Shown: positions 32,757-42,266, numbered from the stretch's first letter. The stretch: DNA of 44,781 nt from Gemmatimonadota bacterium (GCA_018673255.1 JABHDC010000255.1:1-44781), one strand, 5' to 3'. Made by a program: numbers and translations. The notes: generated by a model from the sequence alone, not told the origin.

Positions 32757-33593
32757 GTGACGAGTCCAGTTCTCGACCCCTGGTCACCGGTGGAGGCCGA
32801 TGCCGAGACCATCGCCGCTCAGTATCCACAGCCCCTGATGAGTCTCGTCGACGGCGACGTCCCGGCCTTCGTACTGCGCGGGGCCTATCCGCCGGCGGAT
32901 TGTGCTGCCCTGATGGATCGATTTTCAGAACGCGGCTACTTCGATCGGGACACGGTGGGGAAGGAATCCCAACTGTCCGGCGGTCCCTATCTGGATCTTG
33001 GGACCAGCCTCGGTCGCGTCGGTGCAGACCGCGACGAGTTCTTCGCCCATGCGGAGCGGACCCACACTCTTTTTCCTCAGCTGTTTGATGGCCTGACGGA
33101 CCCGGTGGCAACGATCTACCACAATCTGAGCACTCTGGCCGCCGGCAAGATCGTCAAGACTGCACAGGCGGCAGATGGTCGAGAGTACGGGCCGGCGATC
33201 TTCCGCATGTATCACGGGGAGGAAGGCCACAGACCCCACTACGATTCGGTGCGACGGCGCTCCGGTACCGACTACGAGGTCTCACGATTCGCCCACCAGT
33301 TTGCCGGCGTCTTATGCGTAAAGAAGGGCGACCTCGGAGGCGAGTCGACGATCTATCGAACCAAAGGGGTTGGCGAGGTGGAAGAGGCCGTCAATGAGGA
33401 CCGATTCGATAGGTATTCGCAGGAACATGCGATTCCGAAAGCCAAAGTCGAACTCAATGCGGGTGATCTGTACTTCTTCTACACAGAGATGATTCACGAA
33501 GTGCCAAAAGCCATCAGAGATCAGACACGGGTCGTGCTGGCCGTCTTTGCAGGCATGTCGCCAGAGGATGAAGAGATCTTTGTCTGGTCCTAG
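32757..33593 (+). CDS. 2-oxoglutarate/Fe(II)-dependent dioxygenase-like protein
   Basis: A 278-residue non-haem iron oxygenase. The double-stranded beta-helix signature is visible as H161 and D163 (RPHYDSV) and H247 with R258 (EMIHEVPKAIRDQTRVVLA). The first three are the expected iron ligands and R258 the 2-oxoglutarate carboxylate anchor. VKKGDLGGESTIYR and ELNAGDLYFF are typical core strands. The start is GTG 32757 with AGGAGA about 8 bases upstream. It is divergent from the ABC importer operon across 239 bp and leads a + strand group with two oxidoreductases and a PhyH protein. The hydroxylated substrate is unknown. Confidence 0.8.
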   Translation: MTSPVLDPWSPVEADAETIAAQYPQPLMSLVDGDVPAFVLRGAYPPADCAALMDRFSERGYFDRDTVGKESQLSGGPYLDLGTSLGRVGADRDEFFAHAERTHTLFPQLFDGLTDPVATIYHNLSTLAAGKIVKTAQAADGREYGPAIFRMYHGEEGHRPHYDSVRRRSGTDYEVSRFAHQFAGVLCVKKGDLGGESTIYRTKGVGEVEEAVNEDRFDRYSQEHAIPKAKVELNAGDLYFFYTEMIHEVPKAIRDQTRVVLAVFAGMSPEDEEIFVWS

Positions 33594-34668
33594 ACTGCGT
33601 GTCGCCGTAGCCGGAGGGGCCGGCACCTGGGGCTGCCGGTATCTGAGAGCCTATGCCGAACACCCTGACTGCGATGTCGTGGCCATCGTAGACACGGCCC
33701 GCGATCGACGGCAGGCCTTCGCAGATCGATACGGTGTCCCAACCGTCTACGACAGCCTCGATGATCTGTTCCGAGTGGACATACCTGACGTGGTCTCCGC
33801 CATCCTGCCGACGGTCAGCAATCCGGATGCGGTGATCGCTTGTGCCGAGGCAGGAGTGCGCGTCATCTCCTGCGAGAAACCGATCGCTGTCGATCTGGCC
33901 AGTGCCGATGCCATGCTTGCCGCCTGCACGAAACATGGTGCGGTCTTGGGTTGTGGCAGCGTCTATTCAGACGTGCCCTACCTCGAAGAAGTCCTGGGCT
34001 GGGCAAGAGAGGGACATCTGGGACGTATCGTGTCAGCAACCATCCCGGGAGGACTCACGCGTGAAGCGTCCGGTGGTGGCTGCGTGCAACTGACACTGCT
34101 CCGATTGTTCACGGGGCTCGAGATCGAATGGGTCGAAGGCTGGGTCATGCCACCGGAGCCGGGCTGGTCAGACCATCCGGATGCTGATGATGCCGAGACA
34201 GATTGCCCGGTCCATGGCCGGATTGGGTTGTCGGGTGGGGTCATCTGCGAAGTATCTGCGCCCTGTGCCCACGCTGACCTGGTGCGTGTGAATGGCGAGC
34301 ATGGCCAGTTGTCATTGACCTCTCCTCGACCGGAGATCCTTCGCGGGCAGGGAACACTCTCGTCACCTGTCCACCCTGAGTTTCTCGATACGCCGCCGCG
34401 AGATCCTTTCGCCGCTCTCATCCAACGATTGGTGACGGCCTTCGATACGGGATCGGAGATGCTGGGCAGTGGCCGCGGATATCAGCAGGCTCTCGAAGTC
34501 GTCGCCGGGATGAGGGTGTCGGCGCGACAGAACCACGAACGGATCCACCTGCCTCTGCCCGACCGCACCCTACGAGTCGTCCCCCATCCCTACCGCCTTC
34601 GAGGTGGAGACGTCGCTGGATGGGAGAGTATCGGCTACAGCGGACCACCGACGGTGGAAACTCCGTAA
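33568..34668 (+). CDS. Gfo/Idh/MocA family oxidoreductase
   Basis: A 366-residue NAD(P)-dependent oxidoreductase. The Rossmann loop AVAGGAGTWG (14-22), the acidic residue at the end of strand two (AIVDTARDR) and the catalytic-lysine motif SCEKPIAVD (E103-K104-P105) are intact. The C-terminal half is the expected beta-sheet domain, with SPVHPEFLDTPPRDPFAALI near the end. The ATG at 33568 overlaps the end of the dioxygenase gene by 26 bases; a TTG at 33580 is a possible shorter start. Members oxidise or epimerise sugars and inositols. No substrate can be named here. Confidence 0.85.
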   Translation: MKRSLSGPRLRVAVAGGAGTWGCRYLRAYAEHPDCDVVAIVDTARDRRQAFADRYGVPTVYDSLDDLFRVDIPDVVSAILPTVSNPDAVIACAEAGVRVISCEKPIAVDLASADAMLAACTKHGAVLGCGSVYSDVPYLEEVLGWAREGHLGRIVSATIPGGLTREASGGGCVQLTLLRLFTGLEIEWVEGWVMPPEPGWSDHPDADDAETDCPVHGRIGLSGGVICEVSAPCAHADLVRVNGEHGQLSLTSPRPEILRGQGTLSSPVHPEFLDTPPRDPFAALIQRLVTAFDTGSEMLGSGRGYQQALEVVAGMRVSARQNHERIHLPLPDRTLRVVPHPYRLRGGDVAGWESIGYSGPPTVETP

Positions 34669-34766
34669 CGGCCAGCGTGGCCCTCCCACCTTGACGCGAG
34701 CCGTCGATGCAAGGTTCATCAGACACGCAGAAGCGGCGGCGACTCTACTCCAATGGAAGTCAACAA

Positions 34767-36008
34767 GTGGACAAGATCAGACTTGGATTCATAGGGCTCG
34801 GCGGCCGGGGCTCCGGACTGGCCGACCTGGTAGGAGCCATGGAGGATGTGCAGATCGCCGCAGTCTGCGATGTATACGAAGATCGCGTCGAGAAGAAGCG
34901 CGCTCGTCTGGAGGAACTCACCGGCCATCGCCCTGAAGGTTACCTCGACTACCGGGAGTTATTGGCCCGGGGCGATCTGCAGGGCGTCGTCATCGCTTCG
35001 AGTTGGACGACGCACGTCGAGATCTCCTTGGCCGCCATGCGCGCCGGGATCTACGCCGCCTGCGAGGTGGGTGGCGCCTCTTCGATCCAGGAATGCTGGG
35101 AACTGGTCCGGGTCAGTGAAGAGACGGGTGTGCCCTTCATGCTGCTGGAGAATTGCTGCTACGGTCGTGAAGAGATGGCCATACTCAACATGGTCAAGCA
35201 AGACATGTTTGGTGAACTCATTCACTGCCAGTGTGGATACGAGCACGATCTGCGATCGGAGATCACGCGCGGCACCGAGAATCGACACTACCGGCTGAAC
35301 AACTTCACCTACCGCAATGGCGATCTGTATCCCACGCACGGTGTGGGACCGATCGCCAAGATGCTGAATATCAACAAGGGAAATCGTTTCATCAGTCTCG
35401 TGTCCATGAGCTCCAAATCGCGCGGCTTGCACGAGTATGTCGTCGACAAGCTCGGACCGGAGCACTCCCAGTACGAAACCGTCTTCGGCCAGGGCGATGT
35501 CACCACGACCATGGTGAAATGCGCCCGGGGCGAGACCGTCCTGCTGACCCATGACTGCTCGTTGCCACGCCCCTACTCCCGAGGTCAGCGGGTTCAGGGC
35601 ACGAAGGGCATCTGGATGGAAGACAAGAATGCGGTGCACTTCGATGATTTCGGCGACGAACGCTGGGCACCCATGGCCGAGTATCTTGAGAAATACGACC
35701 ACCCCGTCTGGACAGACTTCATCAACGATGGGGTGCGCGGCGGACACGGTGGCATGGACTACCTCGTGCAGCGGTCCTTCATCGATGCCATCAAGGCAGG
35801 TCGACAGACACCCATCGACGTCTATGACTCCGTCGCCTGGATGGCCATCACCGCCCTGTCAGAGGATTCCATCGCCTGCGGCGGCGCACCGGTGCCCTTC
35901 CCTGATTTCACCAATGGGAAGTGGATTCGGCAGCGACCCGTAGCCGATCACTACTGGTCGCTGGACGGTCTATACACCGGAGAGAACGCGGTGCCCCGCG
36001 AGTCCTGA
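34767..36008 (+). CDS. GH109-like NAD-dependent glycosidase (Gfo/Idh/MocA fold)
   Basis: A 413-residue protein similar to GH109 alpha-N-acetylgalactosaminidases, which hydrolyse sugars by a transient NAD-mediated oxidation. Evidence is the Rossmann motif GFIGLGGRGSG near the start, ENCCYGREEMAILNMV, CQCGYEHDLR, and NGDLYPTHGVGP. In the last, Y188 and H191 correspond to the conserved Tyr and His of the family. KGIWMEDKNAVHF and GHGGMDY complete the domain. The GTG at 34767 has GGAAG about 8 bases upstream; an ATG 20 codons earlier is possible but adds a family-atypical tail. No Tat signal is seen, unlike many GH109 members, so a cytoplasmic role is likely. Confidence 0.8.
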   Translation: MDKIRLGFIGLGGRGSGLADLVGAMEDVQIAAVCDVYEDRVEKKRARLEELTGHRPEGYLDYRELLARGDLQGVVIASSWTTHVEISLAAMRAGIYAACEVGGASSIQECWELVRVSEETGVPFMLLENCCYGREEMAILNMVKQDMFGELIHCQCGYEHDLRSEITRGTENRHYRLNNFTYRNGDLYPTHGVGPIAKMLNINKGNRFISLVSMSSKSRGLHEYVVDKLGPEHSQYETVFGQGDVTTTMVKCARGETVLLTHDCSLPRPYSRGQRVQGTKGIWMEDKNAVHFDDFGDERWAPMAEYLEKYDHPVWTDFINDGVRGGHGGMDYLVQRSFIDAIKAGRQTPIDVYDSVAWMAITALSEDSIACGGAPVPFPDFTNGKWIRQRPVADHYWSLDGLYTGENAVPRES

Positions 36009-36032
36009 CCACTTTCCCCTGACGGAACACTC

Positions 36033-36869
36033 ATGCCGAAATTCCTGAGCCCAGCCGATGTCGACCGATACCGGCAGACCGGATATCACTCTCCCCTGCC
36101 CGTGTTGAATGGGGCAGAAGTCGCTGCATGCCGCGGCCACCTGGAGTCCTTCGAGGCGTCGCGTGGTGAACCCATCGGCGGTTCGCATCGCAACAAATCC
36201 CACCTGCTCTTCAAGTGGATTGATGACCTCATGCGTCACGAGCGGATCCTGGATTCGATGGAGGATCTGATCGGCCCCGATCTGCTCTGCTGGAATACGC
36301 TGTTCTGGGTCAAGGAAGCTGGCAGCGAGAGCTTCGTCTCGTGGCATCAGGATCTGCGCTACTGGGGCCTCGACACCCACGATCTGATCACCGTGTGGCT
36401 GGCTCTCTCACCGGCAACCCCTGAGAGTGGCTGCATGCGTGTTTTGCCTGGTAGTCATGTGGGAGAGATGCTGCCTCACGCTGACGAGTATCAGCCAGAC
36501 AACATGCTCACACGCGGCCAGGAAATCTCCGTAGATGTCGATGAGTCCCTCGCCGTCAGAATGCCTCTGCGACCGGGTGAGGCGTCACTCCACAATGGTC
36601 GCCTCGCCCACGCGTCGGAGGCCAATCGATCGTCAGATCGACGCATCGGCCTGTCCCTGCACTACGCACCCACGTCGACGAAGCAGGTCGTGGGAGAGTG
36701 GGACTCGGCTGCTCTGGTGCGTGGTGAAGATCGCTATGGTCACTTCACACCTACGCCTCAGATCACGCGCGACTTCGACCCTGAGGCCGTCGCCTTCCAC
36801 GAACGGGCAACCCAGGCCGTGCGGGATGTTCTGTTCACGGGCGCCGAAAAGGTGCGCAAGACCCTCTGA
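36033..36869 (+). CDS. Phytanoyl-CoA dioxygenase (PhyH) family protein
   Basis: A 278-residue 2-oxoglutarate-dependent dioxygenase. Iron ligands can be placed as H105 and D107 (SWHQDLRYW) and H193 (LAHASEANRSSDRR), with R204 as the co-substrate anchor. The spacing H193 to R204 equals that of human PAHX. CMRVLPGSH is the family's conserved turn. The ATG at 36033 lies 25 bases after the GH109-like stop, so the two are probably co-transcribed. PhyH proteins are greatly expanded in Latescibacterota and Poribacteria. The substrate is not predictable. Confidence 0.88.
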   Translation: MPKFLSPADVDRYRQTGYHSPLPVLNGAEVAACRGHLESFEASRGEPIGGSHRNKSHLLFKWIDDLMRHERILDSMEDLIGPDLLCWNTLFWVKEAGSESFVSWHQDLRYWGLDTHDLITVWLALSPATPESGCMRVLPGSHVGEMLPHADEYQPDNMLTRGQEISVDVDESLAVRMPLRPGEASLHNGRLAHASEANRSSDRRIGLSLHYAPTSTKQVVGEWDSAALVRGEDRYGHFTPTPQITRDFDPEAVAFHERATQAVRDVLFTGAEKVRKTL

Positions 36870-36910
36870 CACTGGGGACCGGCACGATGGTGTCACTCCA
36901 CAGCCGCGAC

Positions 36911-38596
36911 TCACGACTCCATGAGCAGGGCCGTCGTCAGGGCCGCCGTCCAGTGGTAGTCACTGATGGGGGCCATGCCCTTACCCGAGATCAGCCGCTG
37001 CTTGCGATCCAGATCGCCAGGTGGGGTGACGCCGAGCGAGTCGTAGTACTCGTAGAGACACCCCGTCTCTGCGTACCACCTGCCCACGGTATCCAGCATC
37101 TTCCCCTTCAGCACCTGCGCCTGCTGGGTGTAGCCATATCTGCGCAGCCCCAGCACGACGAGATAGCTGAGATTCATCCACGTCGGGCCACGCCACATGT
37201 CTTTGCAGTACGTGCCACTGTCCAGCGATTCTGAAGGCACCGGAGCCGGTGCACCAAAGGTCGACGGATTCTCCAGGTGGCTGACAAGTGCCGCTGCCCG
37301 ATCTGGTGATGGGATTCCGGCAAAGAGGGGCATGAAGCCGCTGATCGTCTTGACCGGTACGTGCTGCCCGTCAAACGTGCGATGACAGTAGAGTTCGTGT
37401 TCTTCCGACCAGAGCAGCTGCTCGATCGCTGCGGCCGTCTTATCCGACAGGTCACGGGCACGACCTGCTGCAGCCGACTCATCGAGCCGCTCGGCAATAT
37501 CCGCCAGGCAGCGGAAGTCGTTGCATAGAAAGGCCCCGAAGTCGGGTGCGTCGAGCAGGACCGCCTTGTCGTAGACACTGGAGTTGTCCTGGCCTGATTC
37601 TCCGCAACGACAGAGCGGATTGCCCTCGATGAACCACTCCGGGATGCCATTGCCATTCTGATCCCGATGGGCCAGATCCCATTCCAGATACCGCGTCAAC
37701 AGAGGGAGGCACTGACGGGCCCAGTCCGGATCACCACCGTGATCCAGTACGTGCAGGGTGGCCCAGGCCAAGATCGGTGGTTGTGTGATCTTCGAGGTGT
37801 GACCATCAGCCTGCACCATATGAGGCAGCATCCCACTCTCATCGACAGCCTCGAGCATGGCCAGAATCTCATCCTGCGCCAGGGCCGGGTCGATGGTACT
37901 CATCCCCACGGCGTGGAAGGCGGAATCCCATAGCCACATGTGTTGGTGGGGCCAGCGATCCGGTGTACTCCAGCGCCGCAGAATCTCACCATTCGGCGAA
38001 TGCACATTCACCTTCATGACAGAGATCGCTTTGCGCAGCAGACGTGTCTGGTCAGCGTCGAGACCCGATGGCATGGGACGGGTCAGGACGAACTCGCTTC
38101 GGGCGGCAACGATCTGCTCCACCGACGCGTGGGAGGTCTCAGCGGGCACCTCATCGGCGAAGCGCAGCATCAAAGCCCACCGATCATCCCACTGGAATGC
38201 GAAGAGTCTCGCCTCGCCATCACCGGCCACCAGAGCGGGAGATTCTCCCACCGGTGTGTCATCCACGTGCATCACGGCACCGAGTGGCACCTGTCCGATC
38301 AGCGTGTGGTGATCGGCGAAGGCCGCGCCGAATACACCGTGTGACGTATGACCGATCAGAACATCACCGAGAATTCTCTCCCACACGATCTCTTGCGTCG
38401 CACTGAACGAGATTCGGGCAGCAACAGGCAGGCGGACCTCGAGACTGGCTGGAGAGGCCCCCGTCGCCAGGACGAAGGGTTGTGCCCAGTTCGTGGGACC
38501 ATCCACACCGGACATGGCCAACAACTGGCCCGGTCCCCACACATCTGGCATTGCGGCATCTGGCATGACGGCATTCGGGATCACATCGATGGCCAC
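36911..38596 (-). CDS. GH63-like (alpha/alpha)6 glycosidase
   Basis: A 561-residue protein with the (alpha/alpha)6 barrel of GH63/GH37-type glycosidases. Residues 1-170 are an N-terminal beta-sandwich. MWLWDSAFHAVG (W223-D224) and GESGQDNS (333-339, with D337 a candidate acid) are active-site motifs, and MWRGPTWMNLSYLV with CLYEYYDSL belongs to the later barrel helices. Homologues act on mannosylglycerate, oligomannose or trehalose-like sugars. No signal peptide is seen. The N-terminus is ambiguous because the first 20 codons contain a short MPDAAMPD repeat; later ATGs exist. It is the last gene of the 41320-36911 run, 4 bases after the deacylase gene. Confidence 0.8.
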   Translation of the reverse strand: MAIDVIPNAVMPDAAMPDVWGPGQLLAMSGVDGPTNWAQPFVLATGASPASLEVRLPVAARISFSATQEIVWERILGDVLIGHTSHGVFGAAFADHHTLIGQVPLGAVMHVDDTPVGESPALVAGDGEARLFAFQWDDRWALMLRFADEVPAETSHASVEQIVAARSEFVLTRPMPSGLDADQTRLLRKAISVMKVNVHSPNGEILRRWSTPDRWPHQHMWLWDSAFHAVGMSTIDPALAQDEILAMLEAVDESGMLPHMVQADGHTSKITQPPILAWATLHVLDHGGDPDWARQCLPLLTRYLEWDLAHRDQNGNGIPEWFIEGNPLCRCGESGQDNSSVYDKAVLLDAPDFGAFLCNDFRCLADIAERLDESAAAGRARDLSDKTAAAIEQLLWSEEHELYCHRTFDGQHVPVKTISGFMPLFAGIPSPDRAAALVSHLENPSTFGAPAPVPSESLDSGTYCKDMWRGPTWMNLSYLVVLGLRRYGYTQQAQVLKGKMLDTVGRWYAETGCLYEYYDSLGVTPPGDLDRKQRLISGKGMAPISDYHWTAALTTALLMES

Positions 38597-38600
38597 GATC

Positions 38601-39491
38601 TCATTCTCCCGGTTCCAGGATCACGGCCAGGCAATCGCCCTGCTGCACGCGGGGCAATGCCCGCACGACCAACAGGATTCCCCGCTGCGCCGAAACAATG
38701 GTGGCGATCACATCTCCCACCGGCGCGCGGATCCTGCCCAACACGTCGCCCACCTCGATCCGATCTCCCAGTTGCCGGGCCGCATCAAAGAAGCCCTCTG
38801 CCGGCGCATTGTAGTTGAGTTGCATGTGGCCACTGTCTTCGCGCGTGTCTTCCACGACGCGCGCAACGCGGGTCTCTGGCTTCGGCAGATCGAGCATGCC
38901 CAACTCGGCCATCACATTCAGGCAGCCTTGGCTGTACTCTTCCACGCCCCTCTGCCTGCACCCGCCACCACCACCCCATTCGGTATAGATCGCCGGCACC
39001 AGCGCATCGCGGGCTGCCGACAGTGATCGGCCATCAAGATGCGGTGACGTGCCCCAGATAATGGGCAGATTGAAGGCGGCCGCCATGCGGCGCTGTGTTT
39101 CCAATACAGCTGCATCGGGATGCAGGCAGTACCCGGACAGGGGCAGTACCTCCATTTCCAGGCCACCCGTATGCAGATCGATAAAGACATCGGCCTGGCG
39201 AATCAGCTCATTCGCCGCTGCCGCGATCCGTTCGGTGATGGATCCATCCGGATTGCCTGGAAAGGTCCGCGCCAGATCCTTCTCATCCGGCCCGGTGCGC
39301 TGCTTGCGTTCGAAGGCCGGCTCATTCACCACGGGCACGAGCGTGACACGGCCACGCAACTGGCCCGGATCCAGCGCCTCGGCCAGATGCCGGATTGCCG
39401 CCATCGGTTCGTATTCATCACCATGGATGCCGCCGAAGATCAACAGATGGGGACCATCGTGATCACCGTCGATGATTCGGGTATTCAACAT
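38601..39491 (-). CDS. Aspartoacylase/succinylglutamate desuccinylase family zinc hydrolase
   Basis: A 296-residue M14-like zinc deacylase. Zinc ligands fit GGIHGDEYEP (H23, E26) and DLHTGG (H107). DLARTFPG (R75) is the substrate-carboxylate motif of the AspA/AstE family. The last 90 residues form a beta domain with GDVLGRIRAPVGDV, seen in family members that resemble biotinyl-like sandwich folds. The substrate may be an N-acyl amino acid or a comparable amide. The start overlaps the end of the alpha/beta hydrolase gene by 7 bases, indicating an operon. Confidence 0.85.
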   Translation of the reverse strand: MLNTRIIDGDHDGPHLLIFGGIHGDEYEPMAAIRHLAEALDPGQLRGRVTLVPVVNEPAFERKQRTGPDEKDLARTFPGNPDGSITERIAAAANELIRQADVFIDLHTGGLEMEVLPLSGYCLHPDAAVLETQRRMAAAFNLPIIWGTSPHLDGRSLSAARDALVPAIYTEWGGGGGCRQRGVEEYSQGCLNVMAELGMLDLPKPETRVARVVEDTREDSGHMQLNYNAPAEGFFDAARQLGDRIEVGDVLGRIRAPVGDVIATIVSAQRGILLVVRALPRVQQGDCLAVILEPGE

Positions 39492-40234
39492 GAGTGATTC
39501 GCGACCACGAATTCGACCAGCGCTTCACACTCGAACCAGCCATCCCACATGTCGTGCCCTCCACCCTCGACCACATTCAGTGTCATCGTGCCACCCAGTT
39601 CGCTGTAACGTCTGGCCAACAGCGCCGAATTCCCTTCCAGCGGCACGATGCTGTCGTCGTCACCATGAATATGGAAGATCGGCACATCCGCCCTGGCCAG
39701 GGTTGCTATCCGCTCGACCGGGTTGATCGTGGGCAGGGCTTCGATGAATTCGTCGACCGTGAGTCCGTAGGCAGGGGCCGCCTTTTCCACACCCGGATAA
39801 CTCTCAGGATTGCAGACCGGATAGATGCCCGCAATACAGGCTACACAGTCAGGATGCTCGACTGCCCAGCTGTAGAGCATCAGCCCCCCGCGACTTCGCG
39901 CCAGCAGGCAGGCTCTGTTACTGAATCCGCGTTGTTCTGTGAGTTCCTCGTGGAATGCCGTGAACAATCGCCGGCCCGCCGGATTGCCATAGGACTCACC
40001 CACGTCGATCCCGGCAATTGCGATACCGGCGCCCAGGAATCGATCGAACATCCACACTTCCGCGGCACCGGGCAGACCGGGAAGGGTCGGTGCATACCAG
40101 ACCCACGGGATGGGCTCTGCAGTGTCAGTGCCTGATGCCGGGTCCGATTCTGGAATTTCCGGTGTGATGACGAAGGCCGTGTGACCCTGTATGGCAAACA
40201 CCTCACCTGGCCTGGGTAGCTCCTTATCCAACAT
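39485..40234 (-). CDS. Alpha/beta hydrolase
   Basis: A 249-residue cytosolic hydrolase of the prolyl-oligopeptidase/dienelactone-hydrolase type. The catalytic triad can be placed as S114 in LLARSRGG, an atypical nucleophile elbow with Ala in place of the first Gly, D194 in HGDDDSIVP and H227 in GGGHDMW. Residues 1-45 form a lidding beta region. Esters or short acyl groups on sugars are plausible substrates given the neighbours (deacylase, GH63-like enzyme), which is inference. It follows the toroid protein gene by 84 bases. Confidence 0.8.
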   Translation of the reverse strand: MLDKELPRPGEVFAIQGHTAFVITPEIPESDPASGTDTAEPIPWVWYAPTLPGLPGAAEVWMFDRFLGAGIAIAGIDVGESYGNPAGRRLFTAFHEELTEQRGFSNRACLLARSRGGLMLYSWAVEHPDCVACIAGIYPVCNPESYPGVEKAAPAYGLTVDEFIEALPTINPVERIATLARADVPIFHIHGDDDSIVPLEGNSALLARRYSELGGTMTLNVVEGGGHDMWDGWFECEALVEFVVANHSC

Positions 40235-40318
40235 CGCCGTGGTATCCGCCCTCCTGTTTCCGCATCTCTTGCCCAGGGCCGACTTGCTCCATCCTCGCTG
40301 GTAGTGTGAGGCGAGCGA

Positions 40319-41320
40319 CTAGAGGCGCCAGGATATCTGGGTGAGGAATACGCTGAATTCGGCCGCAATGTCCAGGTCGATCTCCCGGCTCCCCCGGAAC
40401 TTCGGCGCCTCATAGGGCGCCACTGCCGGAAGTCGCCAGATCCCCTCCGGCAGCTGGCTCTCCACCAGATACTCACCGACCCGTCGCGCCCCATCTCGTG
40501 CCGCCGGCAACCCGGTCAACTCGTACAACAGGGCGCAACCCAGACCCAGCTTGCCACTCGGCGGAAATGCATACACATCCGCCGCACACTGGTCGCAGAA
40601 CGAGAGCAGGGCCCGCCCGGCGTCCAGGTAGGATTCCTCACTCGTTGCCCGATAGAGGTGACTGAGGAAGATCAGCGCAATGCCTGGATTGTAGTAGATC
40701 TGCTGCGGCAGATCCGCATCCACGTAGGCGTGCAGCGAACCCGCCTCAGGCGCATCGGTGATCAATTCGCCCGCAGGTGTCATGCGGAAGTAGAATCGCC
40801 CGGACACGGGTTGCTCACGCGCCATGCGCACAAGCAGATCCCCAGCTCGGCGGGCAGCCGCAAGGTGACCGGTGGTCAGTGCCGCCATCCCCGTCCACGA
40901 CGTGCAGACGGGCTCGATGATGCGCCCCTCCCCTTCCAGGGCGTAGACACCCCCGGAAGGCAATTGATAGCTGAGCAGGAACTCGGCACCGGGCAGAGAC
41001 AGATCCCAACGGCCCAGCCGATGCAGTCCCTGCACCAGCCAGGCATTGCGATAGGTGGGCCAGCGCTCGTGATCGGCCCCACGATTCCCTTCTCCCCCGA
41101 AGTCACCCTCTGAAGAGAAGTGATGCTCCCCGATCCAGTGGGCCAGGTGTAACGCCTCTCGATAGCGTCCTGCCAAGGCCAGAGCAGAGGGGATCTTGTA
41201 GTAGCTGTCGGTCCCATCCGTCGGTGCGCAAAACGACCCGTCTTCGCCCTGCTGTGCAGCGATCCAGTCTGCTGCACGTGTGGCAGCGGCCAGGAATTCT
41301 CGGCTCAACGAATCTGTCAA
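40319..41320 (-). CDS. Toroid (alpha/alpha) repeat protein of unknown function
   Basis: A 333-residue protein with repeated helix pairs and GxW/GSF-type turns: WIAAQQGEDGSF near the start, FLLSYQLPSGGVYAL mid-protein, YLVESQLPEGIWRLP near the end. The pattern is that of (alpha/alpha) barrels such as terpene-cyclase/prenyltransferase repeats. The DxDD motif of squalene-hopene cyclases is absent, so a cyclase role is unlikely. Glycan-binding or degradative (alpha/alpha) barrels share the look. No signal peptide is present. Its gene precedes those of an alpha/beta hydrolase, a deacylase and a GH63-like enzyme on the same strand. Confidence 0.6.
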   Translation of the reverse strand: MTDSLSREFLAAATRAADWIAAQQGEDGSFCAPTDGTDSYYKIPSALALAGRYREALHLAHWIGEHHFSSEGDFGGEGNRGADHERWPTYRNAWLVQGLHRLGRWDLSLPGAEFLLSYQLPSGGVYALEGEGRIIEPVCTSWTGMAALTTGHLAAARRAGDLLVRMAREQPVSGRFYFRMTPAGELITDAPEAGSLHAYVDADLPQQIYYNPGIALIFLSHLYRATSEESYLDAGRALLSFCDQCAADVYAFPPSGKLGLGCALLYELTGLPAARDGARRVGEYLVESQLPEGIWRLPAVAPYEAPKFRGSREIDLDIAAEFSVFLTQISWRL

Positions 41321-41356
41321 AACACGGCCTCCGGGTGGGATCCGATACGATTCGAC

Positions 41357-42187
41357 TCAGGCTGGCGTCGGACCACCATCGATGTGCACGTCGCGCTGCG
41401 GGAAGGGGATCGAACAACCTGCTGCCTCGATCTGCTCCTTGAGCTTCCGCGTCAGTTCGAAACGGAGTGCCCAGTAATCTTCAGTCTTGCACCATGGTCT
41501 GATCAGGATATCGACGGAAGAGTCACCGAGATTGCCGACCCAGATATCTGGCACGGGATCGGCCAGCACGCGATCGTCCGCATCCAGAACCTGCCGGATC
41601 ACGCCGAAGGCAGTCTCGATATCGTCAGCGTAGCTGATTCCCAGTACCAGGTCGTTCCGGCGCGTGTCATAGGCTGTATAGTTGCTGATCGTCTGCCCAT
41701 AGACGCCGGAGTTGGGCACCGTGATCCGCACATTGTCCGGCGTGTTGAGGGTCGTCGAGAAGATCCCGATCTCAGCGACTGAGCCTTTGACACCTGCCGC
41801 TTCGACGACATCCCCATTCTTGAAGGGACGGAATACGAGCAGCATGACGCCCGCTGCGAAATTCGACAACGTTCCCTGGAGTGCGAAACCAATCGCCAGG
41901 CCCGCCGCACCCAGAACCGCCACGAGCGATGTCGTCTCGATGCCGAACAGATTCAGCACAGCGATGATGACGACGGCCAGGGACAGATAGTAGGTGAGCC
42001 CTGAAATGAAGGGAATGAGCGACTCGTCGGTCTTCGACTTCTCGAGTGCCCTTACGGTACCGCGTCGGAGGGCGCTGGAGATCCAGCGGCCGATGACGAG
42101 TACGGCGATCGCGCCGATGACCTGAAGACCCCAGGTCGACACGTGGTTGATGACTTCAGTGACGGTCTCTTGAACCGAGGCATCCAT
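41357..42187 (-). CDS. mscS: Small-conductance mechanosensitive channel MscS
   Basis: A 276-residue channel, close in length to E. coli MscS (286). TM1 is at about 19-38 and TM2 at 60-82. TM3 is VLGAAGLAIGFALQGTLSNFAAG (88-119), the Gly/Ala-rich pore helix with its kink. LVFRPFKNGDVVE and TPDNVRITVPNS then lead to the cytoplasmic vestibule. It releases solutes on hypo-osmotic shock. It stands between the toroid protein and a UroD-like protein and has no functional tie to either that the sequence shows. Confidence 0.93.
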   Translation of the reverse strand: MDASVQETVTEVINHVSTWGLQVIGAIAVLVIGRWISSALRRGTVRALEKSKTDESLIPFISGLTYYLSLAVVIIAVLNLFGIETTSLVAVLGAAGLAIGFALQGTLSNFAAGVMLLVFRPFKNGDVVEAAGVKGSVAEIGIFSTTLNTPDNVRITVPNSGVYGQTISNYTAYDTRRNDLVLGISYADDIETAFGVIRQVLDADDRVLADPVPDIWVGNLGDSSVDILIRPWCKTEDYWALRFELTRKLKEQIEAAGCSIPFPQRDVHIDGGPTPA

Positions 42188-42266
42188 GGCATGACTCCAT
42201 TGGGCGTTGTCGTGGGCTATTCTGACCGGGCACTACCTGCGACGGCTACGGATCAAGCAGAGGTGG

